Below, piece after piece: positions 43,101 through 50,926 of a DNA stretch of 64,000 nucleotides. The DNA is taken from positions 1 through 64,000 of the forward strand of contig JAFPXC010000005.1 in NCBI GenBank assembly GCA_017394805.1. Direction: 5' to 3'. The number at the start of each line of letters is the position of its first letter. Within the stretch, counting starts at the first letter, position 1. The DNA is from Clostridia bacterium. Its GTDB lineage: Bacteria > Bacillota > Clostridia > Christensenellales > CAG-1252. Below the pieces are notes generated by a model that was given only the letters and a program-made list of their open reading frames with translations, had not been told where the DNA came from and did no database searches. Made by a program: the position numbers and the translations under genes.

Positions 43101-45045
43101 GCGACAGCGCGTCGAGCGTGTCGTCCCCCGCATAATACCAATGGTCCAACAGGCAATTCCGTCTTGTCGAAGCGTCGCGCCAAGCGGACAGGTAAGCCTC
43201 GTCCTCGTCCTCGCCCACAGCGAATTGCACGGCGGTTTTACCCTCGCGGTCTTCCCTTGCGAGGTACAAGGTATACACGGGCGTGGTCTTGGCGTACAAG
43301 GTGAAGTCAGCCGCGAACGCCCCGCGGCGTATCACGTACACGCCGTTGTTGAAGATATTTTCGCACCCTTCATCCGTATACCAGCCCTCGAAGCGGTAGC
43401 CCACCACTTCGGCGGGTTTGATTGCGATATCGTCCGTCGCGCCCGCGCTGAAGCCGAGTTTCGTGCCGATCTCGCGGCCCGTTTCGGCTTGGATAAAGGT
43501 GACGTAATAGGTGTTGGCCGTCCAGTTGGCGTAGAGCGTCAAGTCGCCCGTTAGGCCGCCGAACGAAGAGACCATTCGGGTGCCGTTCTGCTCGGTGCTC
43601 CAGCCTACAAAGGTGTACCCCTCGCGCACGGGCGCGGTGAGCGCACGCGTATCCTGCGTCGTATATTTCGCGGGCGCAAAGGCTTCCTTGTTGGTCACGG
43701 GGTAGGTCAAGCTGTCGTTCAGCACGTAACTCACGTCGTATTCGATGGCGTGCCACACGGCCACGAGGTCCAGATTTTCGGCATACGTACCCGCGTAAAT
43801 GGTGTTATTTTCGATGGGCGTGCCGTTGTAGGTGTAGTAGAGGAATTCATAACCGTCCTGCGCCAGCGGTTCGTCCAAGGTCAAGGTGTCCGCCACCGTA
43901 TAAAAGCGCGTACTGCCGTAGGGCTGCCCGAAATTGGTGATTTTGACATAGTAGTCTTGTGTCTGCCACTTGGCGACGAGCAACAGGTCGTCCTCCACCA
44001 CCGAGTTGAAGTTAAAGCGTTCGCCGCTTTCGCTCCCTACGTACCAGCCGAGGCAGGCGTAGCCTTTGCGGTTGTAATTCTGCTGCGCCACCTTGCCCGT
44101 CCATTCGCTCGACCGCACGGTCACCCTTGCCGCGCTTTCGAAGTTGGGTTCAAAGGTAACTTCGTGTATCGCATAGCGTTCCACCACCGCGTAGGGCACG
44201 CTCACCTTGACGGTGCGCCCCTGCGCGTCGGTCACGGTCACGTTCACGGCGTTGTTGGCGCTCACGGCTTCGGTGGAGAAGTTGCGGTCTATGGCGTTCG
44301 CGTCCCGCACGTACACTTGTTCCACGGTGTCGTCCGAGTAGGTCACCTCGAAGGGGTAGGCGGATAGCGCCGTCGCAAATTCCGCCCGCGTGTCGTCCAC
44401 GAAGACCACGAGGGGTTGATTATAGGTGTATGTCGCTTTGGTGATTTTGGCGGGTTGCGCCACTTGATAGGCGTAGTCCGCCGTGATCATGCCGTAGACC
44501 GAGTCAAAGGACAACTGACACACGAAGTTGCCGGCCTTGTCCGTTTTGAATCCGTTGACGTTCAGCGTGCGGCGTATGCTTTCCAGCGTCCATTCGCCCG
44601 AGGTACCGTCGTCAAAGGTAGCGGACAACGTGCCCTCGTAGCTCATACTTTCGTTTACTTTGTAGTTGGTCTTTATACCCGTCAATTCGACGGACAGCAC
44701 GTGCGACGCGGCGGCGGGGGCCACCACGGTGTACGAGAATTTGCAACTTTGGTCGGAGTAGGTCACGATGATGGAGCGGCTGCCTTCGGATTTGGTATTG
44801 AATTCGCCCGACAGCATATTCTCGGTCAATTCGATTTCTTTGGTACTGCCGTCCGAGTAGGAGAGGACGAGGCGCGCGCCGTCGAGGTTCAATTCGTCGC
44901 CCACAGTATAGGCGTTTTTCAAGGAGCCCGTTGCCACCTTGATAGACGTCAACTTGGCCTCTTGGGTGCCGCAGGCGGCCAGACCGCAAGATAGCGCAAG
45001 CACCAACAGCAATATTATAGCAATCGTCGTCAGGTTTTTTCTCAT
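40123..45045 (-). CDS. giant lipoprotein with InlB repeats and BspA-type leucine-rich repeats
   Basis: 1640 residues. Lipobox LAAC with C25 anchors it to the membrane. Residues 30-330 are Ig-like modules (TSIKVATGSLKNAYTVGD). Residues 330-1400 carry about a dozen Listeria-Bacteroides repeats, each with a G(Y/W)..F.GW motif. The C-terminal 230 residues are BspA-like leucine-rich repeats (AFAGCKISAVTLPATVTTIG, SDAFAGCTSLKTATI), ending in the loose repeat NVYLDANAVVDVSYI. Such proteins act in adhesion or host interaction. No LPXTG motif is needed because of the lipid anchor. The promoter is a perfect consensus, implying high expression. Confidence 0.88.
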   Translation of the reverse strand: MRKNLTTIAIILLLVLALSCGLAACGTQEAKLTSIKVATGSLKNAYTVGDELNLDGARLVLSYSDGSTKEIELTENMLSGEFNTKSEGSRSIIVTYSDQSCKFSYTVVAPAAASHVLSVELTGIKTNYKVNESMSYEGTLSATFDDGTSGEWTLESIRRTLNVNGFKTDKAGNFVCQLSFDSVYGMITADYAYQVAQPAKITKATYTYNQPLVVFVDDTRAEFATALSAYPFEVTYSDDTVEQVYVRDANAIDRNFSTEAVSANNAVNVTVTDAQGRTVKVSVPYAVVERYAIHEVTFEPNFESAARVTVRSSEWTGKVAQQNYNRKGYACLGWYVGSESGERFNFNSVVEDDLLLVAKWQTQDYYVKITNFGQPYGSTRFYTVADTLTLDEPLAQDGYEFLYYTYNGTPIENNTIYAGTYAENLDLVAVWHAIEYDVSYVLNDSLTYPVTNKEAFAPAKYTTQDTRALTAPVREGYTFVGWSTEQNGTRMVSSFGGLTGDLTLYANWTANTYYVTFIQAETGREIGTKLGFSAGATDDIAIKPAEVVGYRFEGWYTDEGCENIFNNGVYVIRRGAFAADFTLYAKTTPVYTLYLAREDREGKTAVQFAVGEDEDEAYLSAWRDASTRRNCLLDHWYYAGDDTLDALSLRIETGDETAVSATTEALAAYDGKTLTAVWKGYERTITYYYNDDRNTQVTATYDTYLGTVLMEPERAGYYFAGWKRNSLLSGATYTEIGGCEENADLSFYAKWIVTSYTVRFYYLLDDASLLTKKLENVKSTAAYTVDTYDYTVESPTLAFTTVSAKYNTFGGWYTSMEFSPRTRVGELTQGTVGITELYAKWTPTVYGIRFYDKGTSAFGGTLDGNQIHEVTYRTGDVVLYTPAKRGYAFEGWYRDRAATEKMAQNDAGQYVVNIGDVLDEIGDTLRPDDGNMQYVVTAYAKWTAIPYTITFGNGKAGNTTVSVWDNPNTEGSDTTLTFTADYPVTLADATANGYAFLGWYTDNTYARQVRSTAELFENTALYPKWEKATYQIAYGNLTEEKVTALNLPTTYQLSGNLSAASSFNTNLKNKLVRFGYTIVAVYETEDLSGTAVTMLGSASPNGTNAPYCKDVVLYCDWATVTYVVALKYTTPTGTTADYVAAEWGAKSRSMTVEDIGDGYQLPQMSQTGYVTQRDWYADKTFTKPIADGVLTVDLLESYKSLLTGTTTKTLTVYSRFEAQTYTLSFRCGVEGAALPADTTFTYFEGKALQELDSTETHKWFGWYTDETYSQRVQNVNINKSTNNLVAAEDLVLWGRMEAYRTITYDLAGADELTNPTVRFTTADVVTLPTAVYSDKVFAGWYIEDVGNVGVTLTGIDRDVTVTPLFANKGTTAKTYLGYNADGTAGVVCRYEGANTCVLPTTMGTAAMYAAGTEIPVTAIANGVFDGKATSSINIPTGYTSIGRRAFAGCKISAVTLPATVTTIGSDAFAGCTSLKTATILGGAIGANSYLFSGCTTLTTVTIRDCTIADNSNMLYGCAKVTTVTLDCDTVGVKALVGASALSKLYVKGNVAIATMFNTTSGQVNYPDTLNELHITGDSITQSFGNLIEKFTTIGNVYLDANAVVDVSYIATFLSTRTIYVPSALVETYKATYPDWNILSK

Positions 45046-45119
45046 AGCCTACTTCCTTTCGTCGCATACGCGTCGCGCTTGATAGCGCACGCACACGCGT
45101 GCACACTTATCTATTCTAC

Positions 45120-45148
45120 ATTATACTATTATTCTTCTACCTTGTCAA
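45120..45148 (-). promoter_or_regulatory. consensus sigma-A promoter of the giant lipoprotein
   Basis: On the minus strand, TTGACA (45148-45143), 17-bp spacer, TATAAT (45125-45120): an exact consensus. An AAGGAAG site precedes the ATG after a roughly 70-nt GC-rich leader. Confidence 0.85.
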
Positions 45149-45270
45149 TACGCAATACGCGTGGTACCCAAGGGCTTTGCGCCTCGGGTTTCGCCGCCCC
45201 GATCGGCCTTCCCCTCCAACTTTCTCCAAGCTATTCCAAATTTCCTCTTTATTTTTACCACGATCCGTAG

Positions 45271-45276
45271 TATAAT
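45271..45276 (+). promoter_or_regulatory. -10 box of the 45283 gene, leaderless
   Basis: TATAAT ends exactly seven bases before ATG 45283, so the transcript probably begins with the start codon. The -35 is weak, and no Shine-Dalgarno is present. Confidence 0.55.
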
Positions 45277-45282
45277 AGCGGT

Positions 45283-46056
45283 ATGAAGCGCTTTCTTGCC
45301 CTATTTCTTATAGTCGTCGTTTCGGCGTTTGCTTTCGTCGTTTCCCCCGTCGCAGGTGCGGAGGAGATTTACTACGTCGTACCCGAAGGGCAAGAGGTCT
45401 ATATGCAGTATGCCCGAATGGCCAACGTCAACGGCGAGTTTACGCTCGACCAAGCGCGCGTCCTTTTGCCCGCGGGCTACACCGTCAAGGTGGTCGCCAC
45501 CGAGAGCGCGCAGGTTCGCGTGACCTATTGCGGTCTCACCGATTGCTTCATCGCCAAGTCGGATTTGGACAAAATGACCGTTTCCCCGTCCGAGAACGCC
45601 TTGCCCACCATCATCGTCGACGTGGACGGTCCCACCGTCTATCACTACGTCAAGGATGCGGAGGGTGAGCGGATTGAGATGCGCGGCAATATCACGGCCA
45701 CCACTCGGTTGACCTATCTTGGCTCGTACGAGAGCGGCGGTTTTGTCTATTACGCGGTCAGGAAAGAGGAAGAGAACGACGTCTATTACGTTTTGCCGTC
45801 GGCTGCCACCGTGGCCAAGGTGGAGGCGGTTTTGCATCCCGCCGCCAACGTCGTCGAGTCCAAGCCGCGGCAGAGTGCGGCCGAGACCGCCAAAGAGAAG
45901 GAGTTTACTTGGGTGCGTTTCGTGCTCATCTTAGGCGTTATCGTGCCCCTCATCACCATCGTTTTGATGATCGTTCGCCCCTCGGCGCGCCGCCGCCGTC
46001 AGCACCGCGAGATATACGACGACGAGGACGATTACGACGGCATCGACGAGGTATAG
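45283..46056 (+). CDS. secreted membrane-anchored protein of unknown function
   Basis: 257 residues. A signal peptide (MKRFLALFLIVVVSAFAFV, cleavage near AGA) exposes about 185 residues outside, with two cysteines in TYCGLTDCFIAKSDL. A single membrane segment (VRFVLILGVIVPLITIVLMIV) is followed by a basic cluster RRRRQHR and an acidic tail DDEDDYDGIDEV inside. The extracellular part looks like a pair of small beta domains, perhaps SH3-like. I do not recognise the family. It is separated from the giant lipoprotein by a divergent intergenic region, so the two may be co-regulated. Confidence 0.75.
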   Translation: MKRFLALFLIVVVSAFAFVVSPVAGAEEIYYVVPEGQEVYMQYARMANVNGEFTLDQARVLLPAGYTVKVVATESAQVRVTYCGLTDCFIAKSDLDKMTVSPSENALPTIIVDVDGPTVYHYVKDAEGERIEMRGNITATTRLTYLGSYESGGFVYYAVRKEEENDVYYVLPSAATVAKVEAVLHPAANVVESKPRQSAAETAKEKEFTWVRFVLILGVIVPLITIVLMIVRPSARRRRQHREIYDDEDDYDGIDEV

Positions 46057-46120
46057 GCACGGAGTAGAGCAGAGCGACGAACGCAACGAAAAACGCTACG
46101 AGAAACTACAAAAAGCAACG

Positions 46121-46152
46121 AAAAAAGCGACGTCCCGCGACGTCGCTTTTTT
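46121..46152. terminator. bidirectional terminator
   Basis: AAAAAA-GCGACGT pairs with ACGTCGC-TTTTTT around a 6-nt loop, between the 45283 gene and the minus-strand TM2 gene. Confidence 0.85.
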
Positions 46153-46164
46153 CGATTGGATTAC

Positions 46165-46392
46165 TTAGTCTTTCTTGTAGCCGATGTTCTTCTCTTTGGT
46201 CTCGTCGAACGAGAAGTTGCAGATGGAAGCCACCAAGCCGTAGATGCCGAACGTGATCATCGACAGGAAGATATAGCCGCCCGTTCTGCAGGTGAAGCCG
46301 TTGGGTTTCAGGCTGCTGTGGTTGATGATGATGCTACCGATCCAGCCCAAAAAGAACGTCAATAAAAAGCGAGTCAAGTTTTTGTTATCCAT
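46165..46392 (-). CDS. small TM2-domain-like membrane protein
   Basis: 75 residues with AAAGGAG upstream. Two hydrophobic segments (FLLTFFLGWIGSIIINHSS and YIFLSMITFGIYGLVASI) are joined by a short loop with one cysteine, as in TM2-type proteins; the C-terminus is charged. The function is unknown. A pair of 20-bp-spaced direct repeats overlaps its -35 region, suggesting regulated expression. Confidence 0.75.
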   Translation of the reverse strand: MDNKNLTRFLLTFFLGWIGSIIINHSSLKPNGFTCRTGGYIFLSMITFGIYGLVASICNFSFDETKEKNIGYKKD

Positions 46393-46420
46393 AATTTATT
46401 CTCCTTTGTTGGTATAATTT

Positions 46421-46470
46421 ATGTTAGCATATCGAAAATAGCAATGTCAATTCGAAAATAGTAATGTCAT
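46421..46470 (-). promoter_or_regulatory. promoter of the TM2 gene with direct-repeat sites
   Basis: Minus strand: TTGACA (46450-46445), 18-bp spacer, TAACAT (46426-46421). A 19-bp unit (TCGAAAATAG followed by AATGTCA) occurs at 46432-46450 and 46452-46470, in phase at 20 bp, about two helical turns. Confidence 0.55.
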
Positions 46471-46492
46471 TAAATTCTTTTATAAATATTTC

Positions 46493-47287
46493 TTATTCTT
46501 CCCGATACGGTTTGGGCACTTTGCCGTGGTAGGGGGCGTTGGCGATATTCCTCGCCGACAAAAAGACTTTGAGTCGCGTTTTCACGGTGCCCCGCTTTTT
46601 CGACTTGGGCAGCGTCGCCACCGTCTTCACGCGCACGTCGCCTTCGATCGTTCCTATTTTTCGCACCGTTTTCGTTTCGCCGGGCAATAGGTCGAAGAAG
46701 TTGTCCGAGTAGTGTCCTTTCCCCTCGTCTTCTATCATTACCAGCCGTTGATATACGTCCGTATGCAAGGTGATATTGTCGCCGTCCACCGCTATCCGTA
46801 TATCCCCCACGGGCAATTTGAGTTTCTTTTCGGGGCGCAACAGGCAGTTTTTTTGCGCGAGCATAGCGCCGTTCTCATGCAGCCGCACGGCCACGCCCTG
46901 CCGTTTTTCGTCTATCTCGGCGGTCGCCATCTCGGCTACGACCATGTTGCCCAATGGCGGCACCGTGCTTTTACGCAAAAAGGTGGGGGACGTACCCTCC
47001 AAATCGAATACACACCACGCCACGTCCACGGTTTTTGCGTAGGGGTAGTCGTTTATGACGATAAGGCGCACTTTGTCCTTTTCGTCCTCGATGGACGCGG
47101 TGAGGGGCGCGTTGAAGCGCCGCGCCGCGTATTGCAGGGCCTTGTATTCGCCGTAGTAGTCGTAGCTCGACCAGGATGCGGTCGGCCAGCAGTCGTTCAG
47201 TTGCCGGTACGTTGCGCCTGTTTCCGCGCCCTTTGCGCCGCCCGGGCATAGCCTTTTTGTCTTTTCAACGGTATGCTTTAACCACAT
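46493..47287 (-). pseudogene. C-terminal remnant of a GH2 beta-mannosidase
   Basis: 264 codons. From about residue 23 on it matches the end of GH2 beta-mannosidases (YRQLNDCWPTASWSSYDYYG, then KALQYAARRF). The sugar-binding, Ig-like and catalytic barrel domains of the 800-plus-residue enzyme are missing, including the catalytic glutamates. The first 22 residues are unrelated and come from DNA next to the hairpin array, so the break lies at about 47221. Translation of such a fragment is unlikely to matter. It shows that mannoside use was once part of this locus. Confidence 0.75.
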
Positions 47288-47288
47288 C

Positions 47289-47393
47289 CCAAAACTTTGT
47301 TTTGGATTTCACCTTGCCGCCGGCAAGATTTCTCCTGCGTGTAACGCAGATTTCTCCCGTGCAAAGCACGGATTTATTTATCGCTATGCGATA
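47289..47393. repeat. array of five micro-hairpins with constant linkers
   Basis: Five perfect inverted repeats in a row: 47289-47305 (7-bp stem), 47313-47327, 47335-47349, 47357-47371 and 47379-47393 (6-bp stems), each with a 3-nt loop. The stems CCAAAAC, CTTGCC, CTGCGT, CCGTGC and TATCGC are unrelated, while the linkers are ATTTCAC, ATTTCTC, ATTTCTC and ATTTATT (7 nt). The last four units have a period of exactly 22 bp. The right end contains the mscS stop codon, the left end abuts the beta-mannosidase remnant. Confidence 0.85.
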
Positions 47394-48229
47394 GGTTTCT
47401 CCACCACGTTGACGTAGCGATAGGGAATCTCCACGCCCGCTGACAATAGCGCCTCGCGCACGGACACGTTGATTTGGTCGCGCACCTGCTCGGTGCGGCT
47501 GGTGGGCAGGTAGTACACGGTGGTCTGCATGATGAGCGCGCTGTCCGTGAATTGCCAGAAGTACACGTCGCCGTATTGTTCTTCGCCCTGTTTATTCACG
47601 AAGCCGGGCACCGAATATTCGCTGGCCTCCACGGTGTCGTGTATGACCTTCTTGACCATTTCCATATCGCTCTCATATCCCACCGCGAATTGGAATGTGA
47701 TCGAGCGCGTCTTGGTCTTGAAACTGAAGTTGTCCAACCGCATGGCGTTGATGACGTGATTGGGCACGACGTAGCGCAGGGATTCCGCGCCGATCAGCAC
47801 CACGTGGCGCAAGGTCATTTCTTCCACGATGCCCGCCGTACCGTCCTGCAATATGATCCTGTCGCCCACCTCGAAGGGGCGATGGATGCTTATCATGATG
47901 CCCGCCAATATGTCCTTGATGATGTCCTGCGCCGCGAAGGCGATGACCGCACTCACGATGGCCGTACCGCCGAAGATGGTCGTCCACACGGTTTTCACGC
48001 CCGCGAAGGAACTGATCACCAACACGATGAAACCCAACACGATGAGGACGGAGATAAGATGCTGGAAGAACAGCAAATGCAGTCCGCTCCGTGTCTTTTG
48101 AATGCGCTTGAATATGATCTTGTTCAGTTTGGTCAATAAGATGCACACGATGAGCACCGCGAGCACCATCGCCACCCATGCGAGTATATTCCAAGGTTTT
48201 TCCAGTTTATTGATGAAATCCAACAACAT
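47384..48229 (-). CDS. small-conductance mechanosensitive channel MscS family
   Basis: 281 residues. Three N-terminal membrane segments (ILAWVAMVLAVLIVCILL, LISVLIVLGFIVLVISSFA, TIFGGTAIVSAVIAFAAQD), the last being the pore helix with glycine/alanine packing, then the beta domain with HRPFEVGDRIILQDGTAGIVEEM and the C-terminal vestibule. It releases solutes on osmotic downshift. The last codons (EKPIA, stop) are encoded by the first unit of the hairpin array, so the normal C-terminus may have been replaced. Confidence 0.92.
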   Translation of the reverse strand: MLLDFINKLEKPWNILAWVAMVLAVLIVCILLTKLNKIIFKRIQKTRSGLHLLFFQHLISVLIVLGFIVLVISSFAGVKTVWTTIFGGTAIVSAVIAFAAQDIIKDILAGIMISIHRPFEVGDRIILQDGTAGIVEEMTLRHVVLIGAESLRYVVPNHVINAMRLDNFSFKTKTRSITFQFAVGYESDMEMVKKVIHDTVEASEYSVPGFVNKQGEEQYGDVYFWQFTDSALIMQTTVYYLPTSRTEQVRDQINVSVREALLSAGVEIPYRYVNVVEKPIA

Positions 48230-48327
48230 AGGGCAATCTCTCTCGTAAGTATATATTGTATTATATCGTTTGTTCCGTCAAAAATCAAATAGTTAACGCG
48301 CAAAACGAAGCAAAGATACGAAAAAAA

Positions 48328-48345
48328 AACGCTTTTATAAGCGTT
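48328..48345 (-). terminator. terminator of the 48354-50649 minus-strand genes
   Basis: AACGCTT/AAGCGTT with a TTAT loop; on the minus strand it is followed by a long T-run (A-run 48321-48329). Confidence 0.8.
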
Positions 48346-48353
48346 TCGTTTTC

Positions 48354-48662
48354 TCAATTCCCGTACGGATTTTTGAAAGGGCCGCGCGTCTTGATGAACG
48401 CCAACTCTTTTTTGGCGTTCTCTATGCGCGCCGCTATCGTTTCCAATTCCCTTTCAGCGTATGTTGCGTCGTAGTCGCTCGCGTGCTGGTGTACGTAGGT
48501 CAGCAGTTGCCACGCCTTGTCGCGTTGGCTTAGCGTGCCGCTCAAAAAGTCCGTGCACAAACTACTGTATCGGTAGTTTCGGATACTTTTGACGTCCGCG
48601 ATGATCTCGTCGAACGCGGCGATATACGCCTCGCATTTTGCATACGCTTCTTCTCTCGTCAT
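48354..48662 (-). CDS. small helical hypothetical protein
   Basis: 102 residues, almost wholly helical and charged (EAYAKCEAYIAAFDEIIADV, then ERELETIAARIENAKKELA). No signal peptide or membrane segment. I do not recognise the family. It lies 46 bp after the flavin-reductase-like gene and just before a terminator, so it is probably the last gene of that transcript. Confidence 0.65.
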   Translation of the reverse strand: MTREEAYAKCEAYIAAFDEIIADVKSIRNYRYSSLCTDFLSGTLSQRDKAWQLLTYVHQHASDYDATYAERELETIAARIENAKKELAFIKTRGPFKNPYGN

Positions 48663-48708
48663 CGTATTCTCCCGTTTTTCGTTTTCGGCGTTCTCGTCCG
48701 TCGCACGC

Positions 48709-49617
48709 CTATTTCTTCTTCTCTTTCCGCCGTTTGTCGTTGATGACGGCGAGGGCGGCCTCGTCTATCACCGATATTCCTTCCTCTTTGGCTATCTCAA
48801 CCATCTGCGTGAGGGCGGCTTTCAAAAAGACGCGCGGTATCTTCACCAATTTGGCGCACGCCTCGTCCGTAAAGGTCACGGTGGGGTCGATGCGTTTGGC
48901 GCAGTAAATGACCGACTTGACGTCCCCCTCGTGTTCGGGTATCTTCTCCGCGAAGGGCTTGCGGAAAGCGGAGCACCAAAAATCAGTGCTGTCGCGGTAG
49001 CCGTAGTCCACGGGCACCGAGGGGAAGTTGTTACGGTTTACTCCGTTTACGATGGCGTCGTAATACTTTTCTTCCATCCATATCTTGTCTATTTTCAGGA
49101 TGAAATGCGCGCCGAATTTGCTCGTAATGCCGTTGAACTTGCGGTAGGGCGGCTCGTACCCCTCCAACTGTCCCGGCTTGTCTTGGTAGGCGTCTTCGAG
49201 ACTGCTGTCCCAGGTGCATTCGAATACCTGAAACGCCTCTTCCACCAGTTGCGGCCGTCCCTCGCCCAAAGGGCTGTCCACCAGGGTGAAGATGCAGTCC
49301 TTCATCTTTTCCGCCGTGGTGTCCCCCGGGAAGCCCAATCGCACGGCCTCTTTGAAATACTTGCGCTTGTCGGGGATGAAGTTCAATGTCACCTTGCCCG
49401 TCCGCAGGATATTTTGCGCGGTGTTGGAACTGTTGCGCACCTCGAAGATCATGGCGTAGTAGTCCTTGCCCGCCACGTAGTACGGGAAGCACAGCGAATA
49501 CGCGCCCAGGTTGGTCTGTCCCGTCTCCGCCACCGTGCTCGCCAAAATGGTGGGCATGGGGAAGAACGCGGACGTTTGATAGAAGTTGTCTACGATGCGT
49601 AAGTCTTTGAATTTCAC
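48709..49617 (-). CDS. flavin reductase-like (split-barrel FMN-binding) protein
   Basis: 302 residues. The first 150 residues match the flavoprotein DIM6/NTAB type: FPMPTILASTVAETGQTNLG, SLCFPYYVAGKDYYAM and NILRTGKVTLNFIP are FMN-contacting segments of this split-barrel fold. The C-terminal 150 residues are a less typical extension with FGAHFILKIDKIWMEEKYYD, which continues the barrel, then a helical tail. Bound FMN and reduction of an unknown substrate are likely from the family. Confidence 0.75.
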   Translation of the reverse strand: MKFKDLRIVDNFYQTSAFFPMPTILASTVAETGQTNLGAYSLCFPYYVAGKDYYAMIFEVRNSSNTAQNILRTGKVTLNFIPDKRKYFKEAVRLGFPGDTTAEKMKDCIFTLVDSPLGEGRPQLVEEAFQVFECTWDSSLEDAYQDKPGQLEGYEPPYRKFNGITSKFGAHFILKIDKIWMEEKYYDAIVNGVNRNNFPSVPVDYGYRDSTDFWCSAFRKPFAEKIPEHEGDVKSVIYCAKRIDPTVTFTDEACAKLVKIPRVFLKAALTQMVEIAKEEGISVIDEAALAVINDKRRKEKKK

Positions 49618-49684
49618 CTTATTGTCTCCTTATGCCTTTCTCCCTTGCATTATCGCACGCTTTCCTCGTTTTGTCAATGCGCGC

Positions 49685-50143
49685 TCACGCCAAAGCCTTT
49701 TCCACCGCCGCCGCCGTGGCACGGAGCCGAGCGACCGTTTCTTCGTCGAAGCGGTTTTCGATGGGGCTGTCCACGTCCAATACGCCGAATATCCCCCCGT
49801 CCTTGTGCAAGGGCACCACCATCTCGCTCTTCGTGGCGCAGTCGCAGGCGATATGCCCCGCGAAGGTGTGCACGTCCCCGACTACCGTTACGTCGTCCGC
49901 TTCCACCGCCGCCCAGCACACGCCGCGCCCGCGCTTTAACCTCACGCACGCGGGCTTGCCCTGGAATGGGCCCAATACCAGTTCGTTCCCGCGCAAAAAG
50001 TAAAATCCCACCCAGTTGATTTGGGGCACTTGGTCATAAATAAGTGCCGACGTATTGGCCAAATTCGCTACCACGTCGCTTTCTCCCGCCAACAGAGCGG
50101 CCGCTTGCGCAGGCAGTAATGCAAGGTTCATATTCGCGTTCAT
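49685..50143 (-). CDS. msrC: free methionine-(R)-sulfoxide reductase (GAF domain)
   Basis: 152 residues. The start at 50143 follows GGAGGG; a longer frame upstream overlaps msrA. It reduces free methionine R-sulfoxide using thioredoxin. The GAF domain carries NWVGFYFL, GPFQGKPACVRL, GRGVCWAAV and GHIACDCATKSEMVVPL. C66, C76 and C100 have the 10- and 24-residue spacing of the E. coli enzyme's C84, C94 and C118, so all three redox cysteines are present. It follows msrA by 29 bp. Confidence 0.93.
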   Translation of the reverse strand: MNANMNLALLPAQAAALLAGESDVVANLANTSALIYDQVPQINWVGFYFLRGNELVLGPFQGKPACVRLKRGRGVCWAAVEADDVTVVGDVHTFAGHIACDCATKSEMVVPLHKDGGIFGVLDVDSPIENRFDEETVARLRATAAAVEKALA

Positions 50144-50172
50144 TCCGTTCCCTCCAAGGTGCAAATTGTCTC

Positions 50173-50649
50173 TCAAAACTTTACGAAGATATGGCAATAT
50201 CCGTTCGGGTGCTTCTCCAAATACTTTTGGTGGTATTCTTCCGCCGTCCAATAGTTACTAAGGGGCGCCACTTCCACCGCGCACTTTCTGCCGCTTGCTT
50301 CTTCCACTTTGCGCACCTCTTCCTCGGCGATCCGTCTATCCTCTTCGTTCTCGAAATATATCCCCGTGCGGTATTGCTCGCCTTCGTCTTCTCCCTGCTT
50401 GTTGACGGCGAAGGGATCTATCACTTCGAGAAATCGCCGTACCAAGCGTTCGGTCGGCAGCACCCGTTCGTCGTAGTCCGCTTTCACGGTCTCGGCGTAC
50501 CCCGTCGTTTGGCTCTTGACCTCTTGATAGGTCGGCCTGTCCGTTCTGCCGTTGGCGTATCCCACTTCTGTCTTCGTCACGCCCTCGGCCCCGTCCAGAA
50601 ACCGTTGCATTCCCCAAAAGCATCCCCCCGCCAAATATATCCTCTTCAT
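50173..50649 (-). CDS. msrA: peptide methionine-(S)-sulfoxide reductase
   Basis: 158 residues. GAGGAAT precedes the start at 50649. The catalytic motif GGCFWGMQ has C10, and further hallmarks are EVGYANGRTDRPTYQEV, QYRTGIYF and LSNYWTAEEYHQKYLEKHP. It repairs the S-form of oxidised methionine in proteins. With the adjacent free R-form enzyme it covers two stereoisomer pools in one transcript. The promoter is TTGACT-17-TATGAT on the minus strand (50715-50687). Confidence 0.95.
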   Translation of the reverse strand: MKRIYLAGGCFWGMQRFLDGAEGVTKTEVGYANGRTDRPTYQEVKSQTTGYAETVKADYDERVLPTERLVRRFLEVIDPFAVNKQGEDEGEQYRTGIYFENEEDRRIAEEEVRKVEEASGRKCAVEVAPLSNYWTAEEYHQKYLEKHPNGYCHIFVKF

Positions 50650-50686
50650 AATTCCTCGTCCTCCCTTGTTTTCCTTCGTTGCCATA

Positions 50687-50715
50687 ATCATAATATATTC
50701 TACCGCAACAGTCAA
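50687..50715 (-). promoter_or_regulatory. promoter of msrA-msrC
   Basis: Minus strand: TTGACT (50715-50710), 17-bp spacer, TATGAT (50692-50687). Confidence 0.7.
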
Positions 50716-50926
50716 TCACTTCAAAGGCACGGCTTATTCCCGCAATATAGTTTACGCGCCGTTCGGCGTAGGGCTCCTTGCACTTCTTGCATTAACGGTC
50801 ATATTATTTATACGCCCTAACCCCCAACTGTCCGCAACAAAAACCCCGCACGACGTTCGTACGGGTTTGTGGCGGGGAAAATGGGATTTGTAATGCTTTG
50901 GTCGTAAGCCCAACAAACGGCTTGCG

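Noticed and set aside
47289-47393. The micro-hairpin array as a CRISPR array
   Set aside because: The constant part is only 7 nt, the variable part is itself palindromic, and there are no cas genes.
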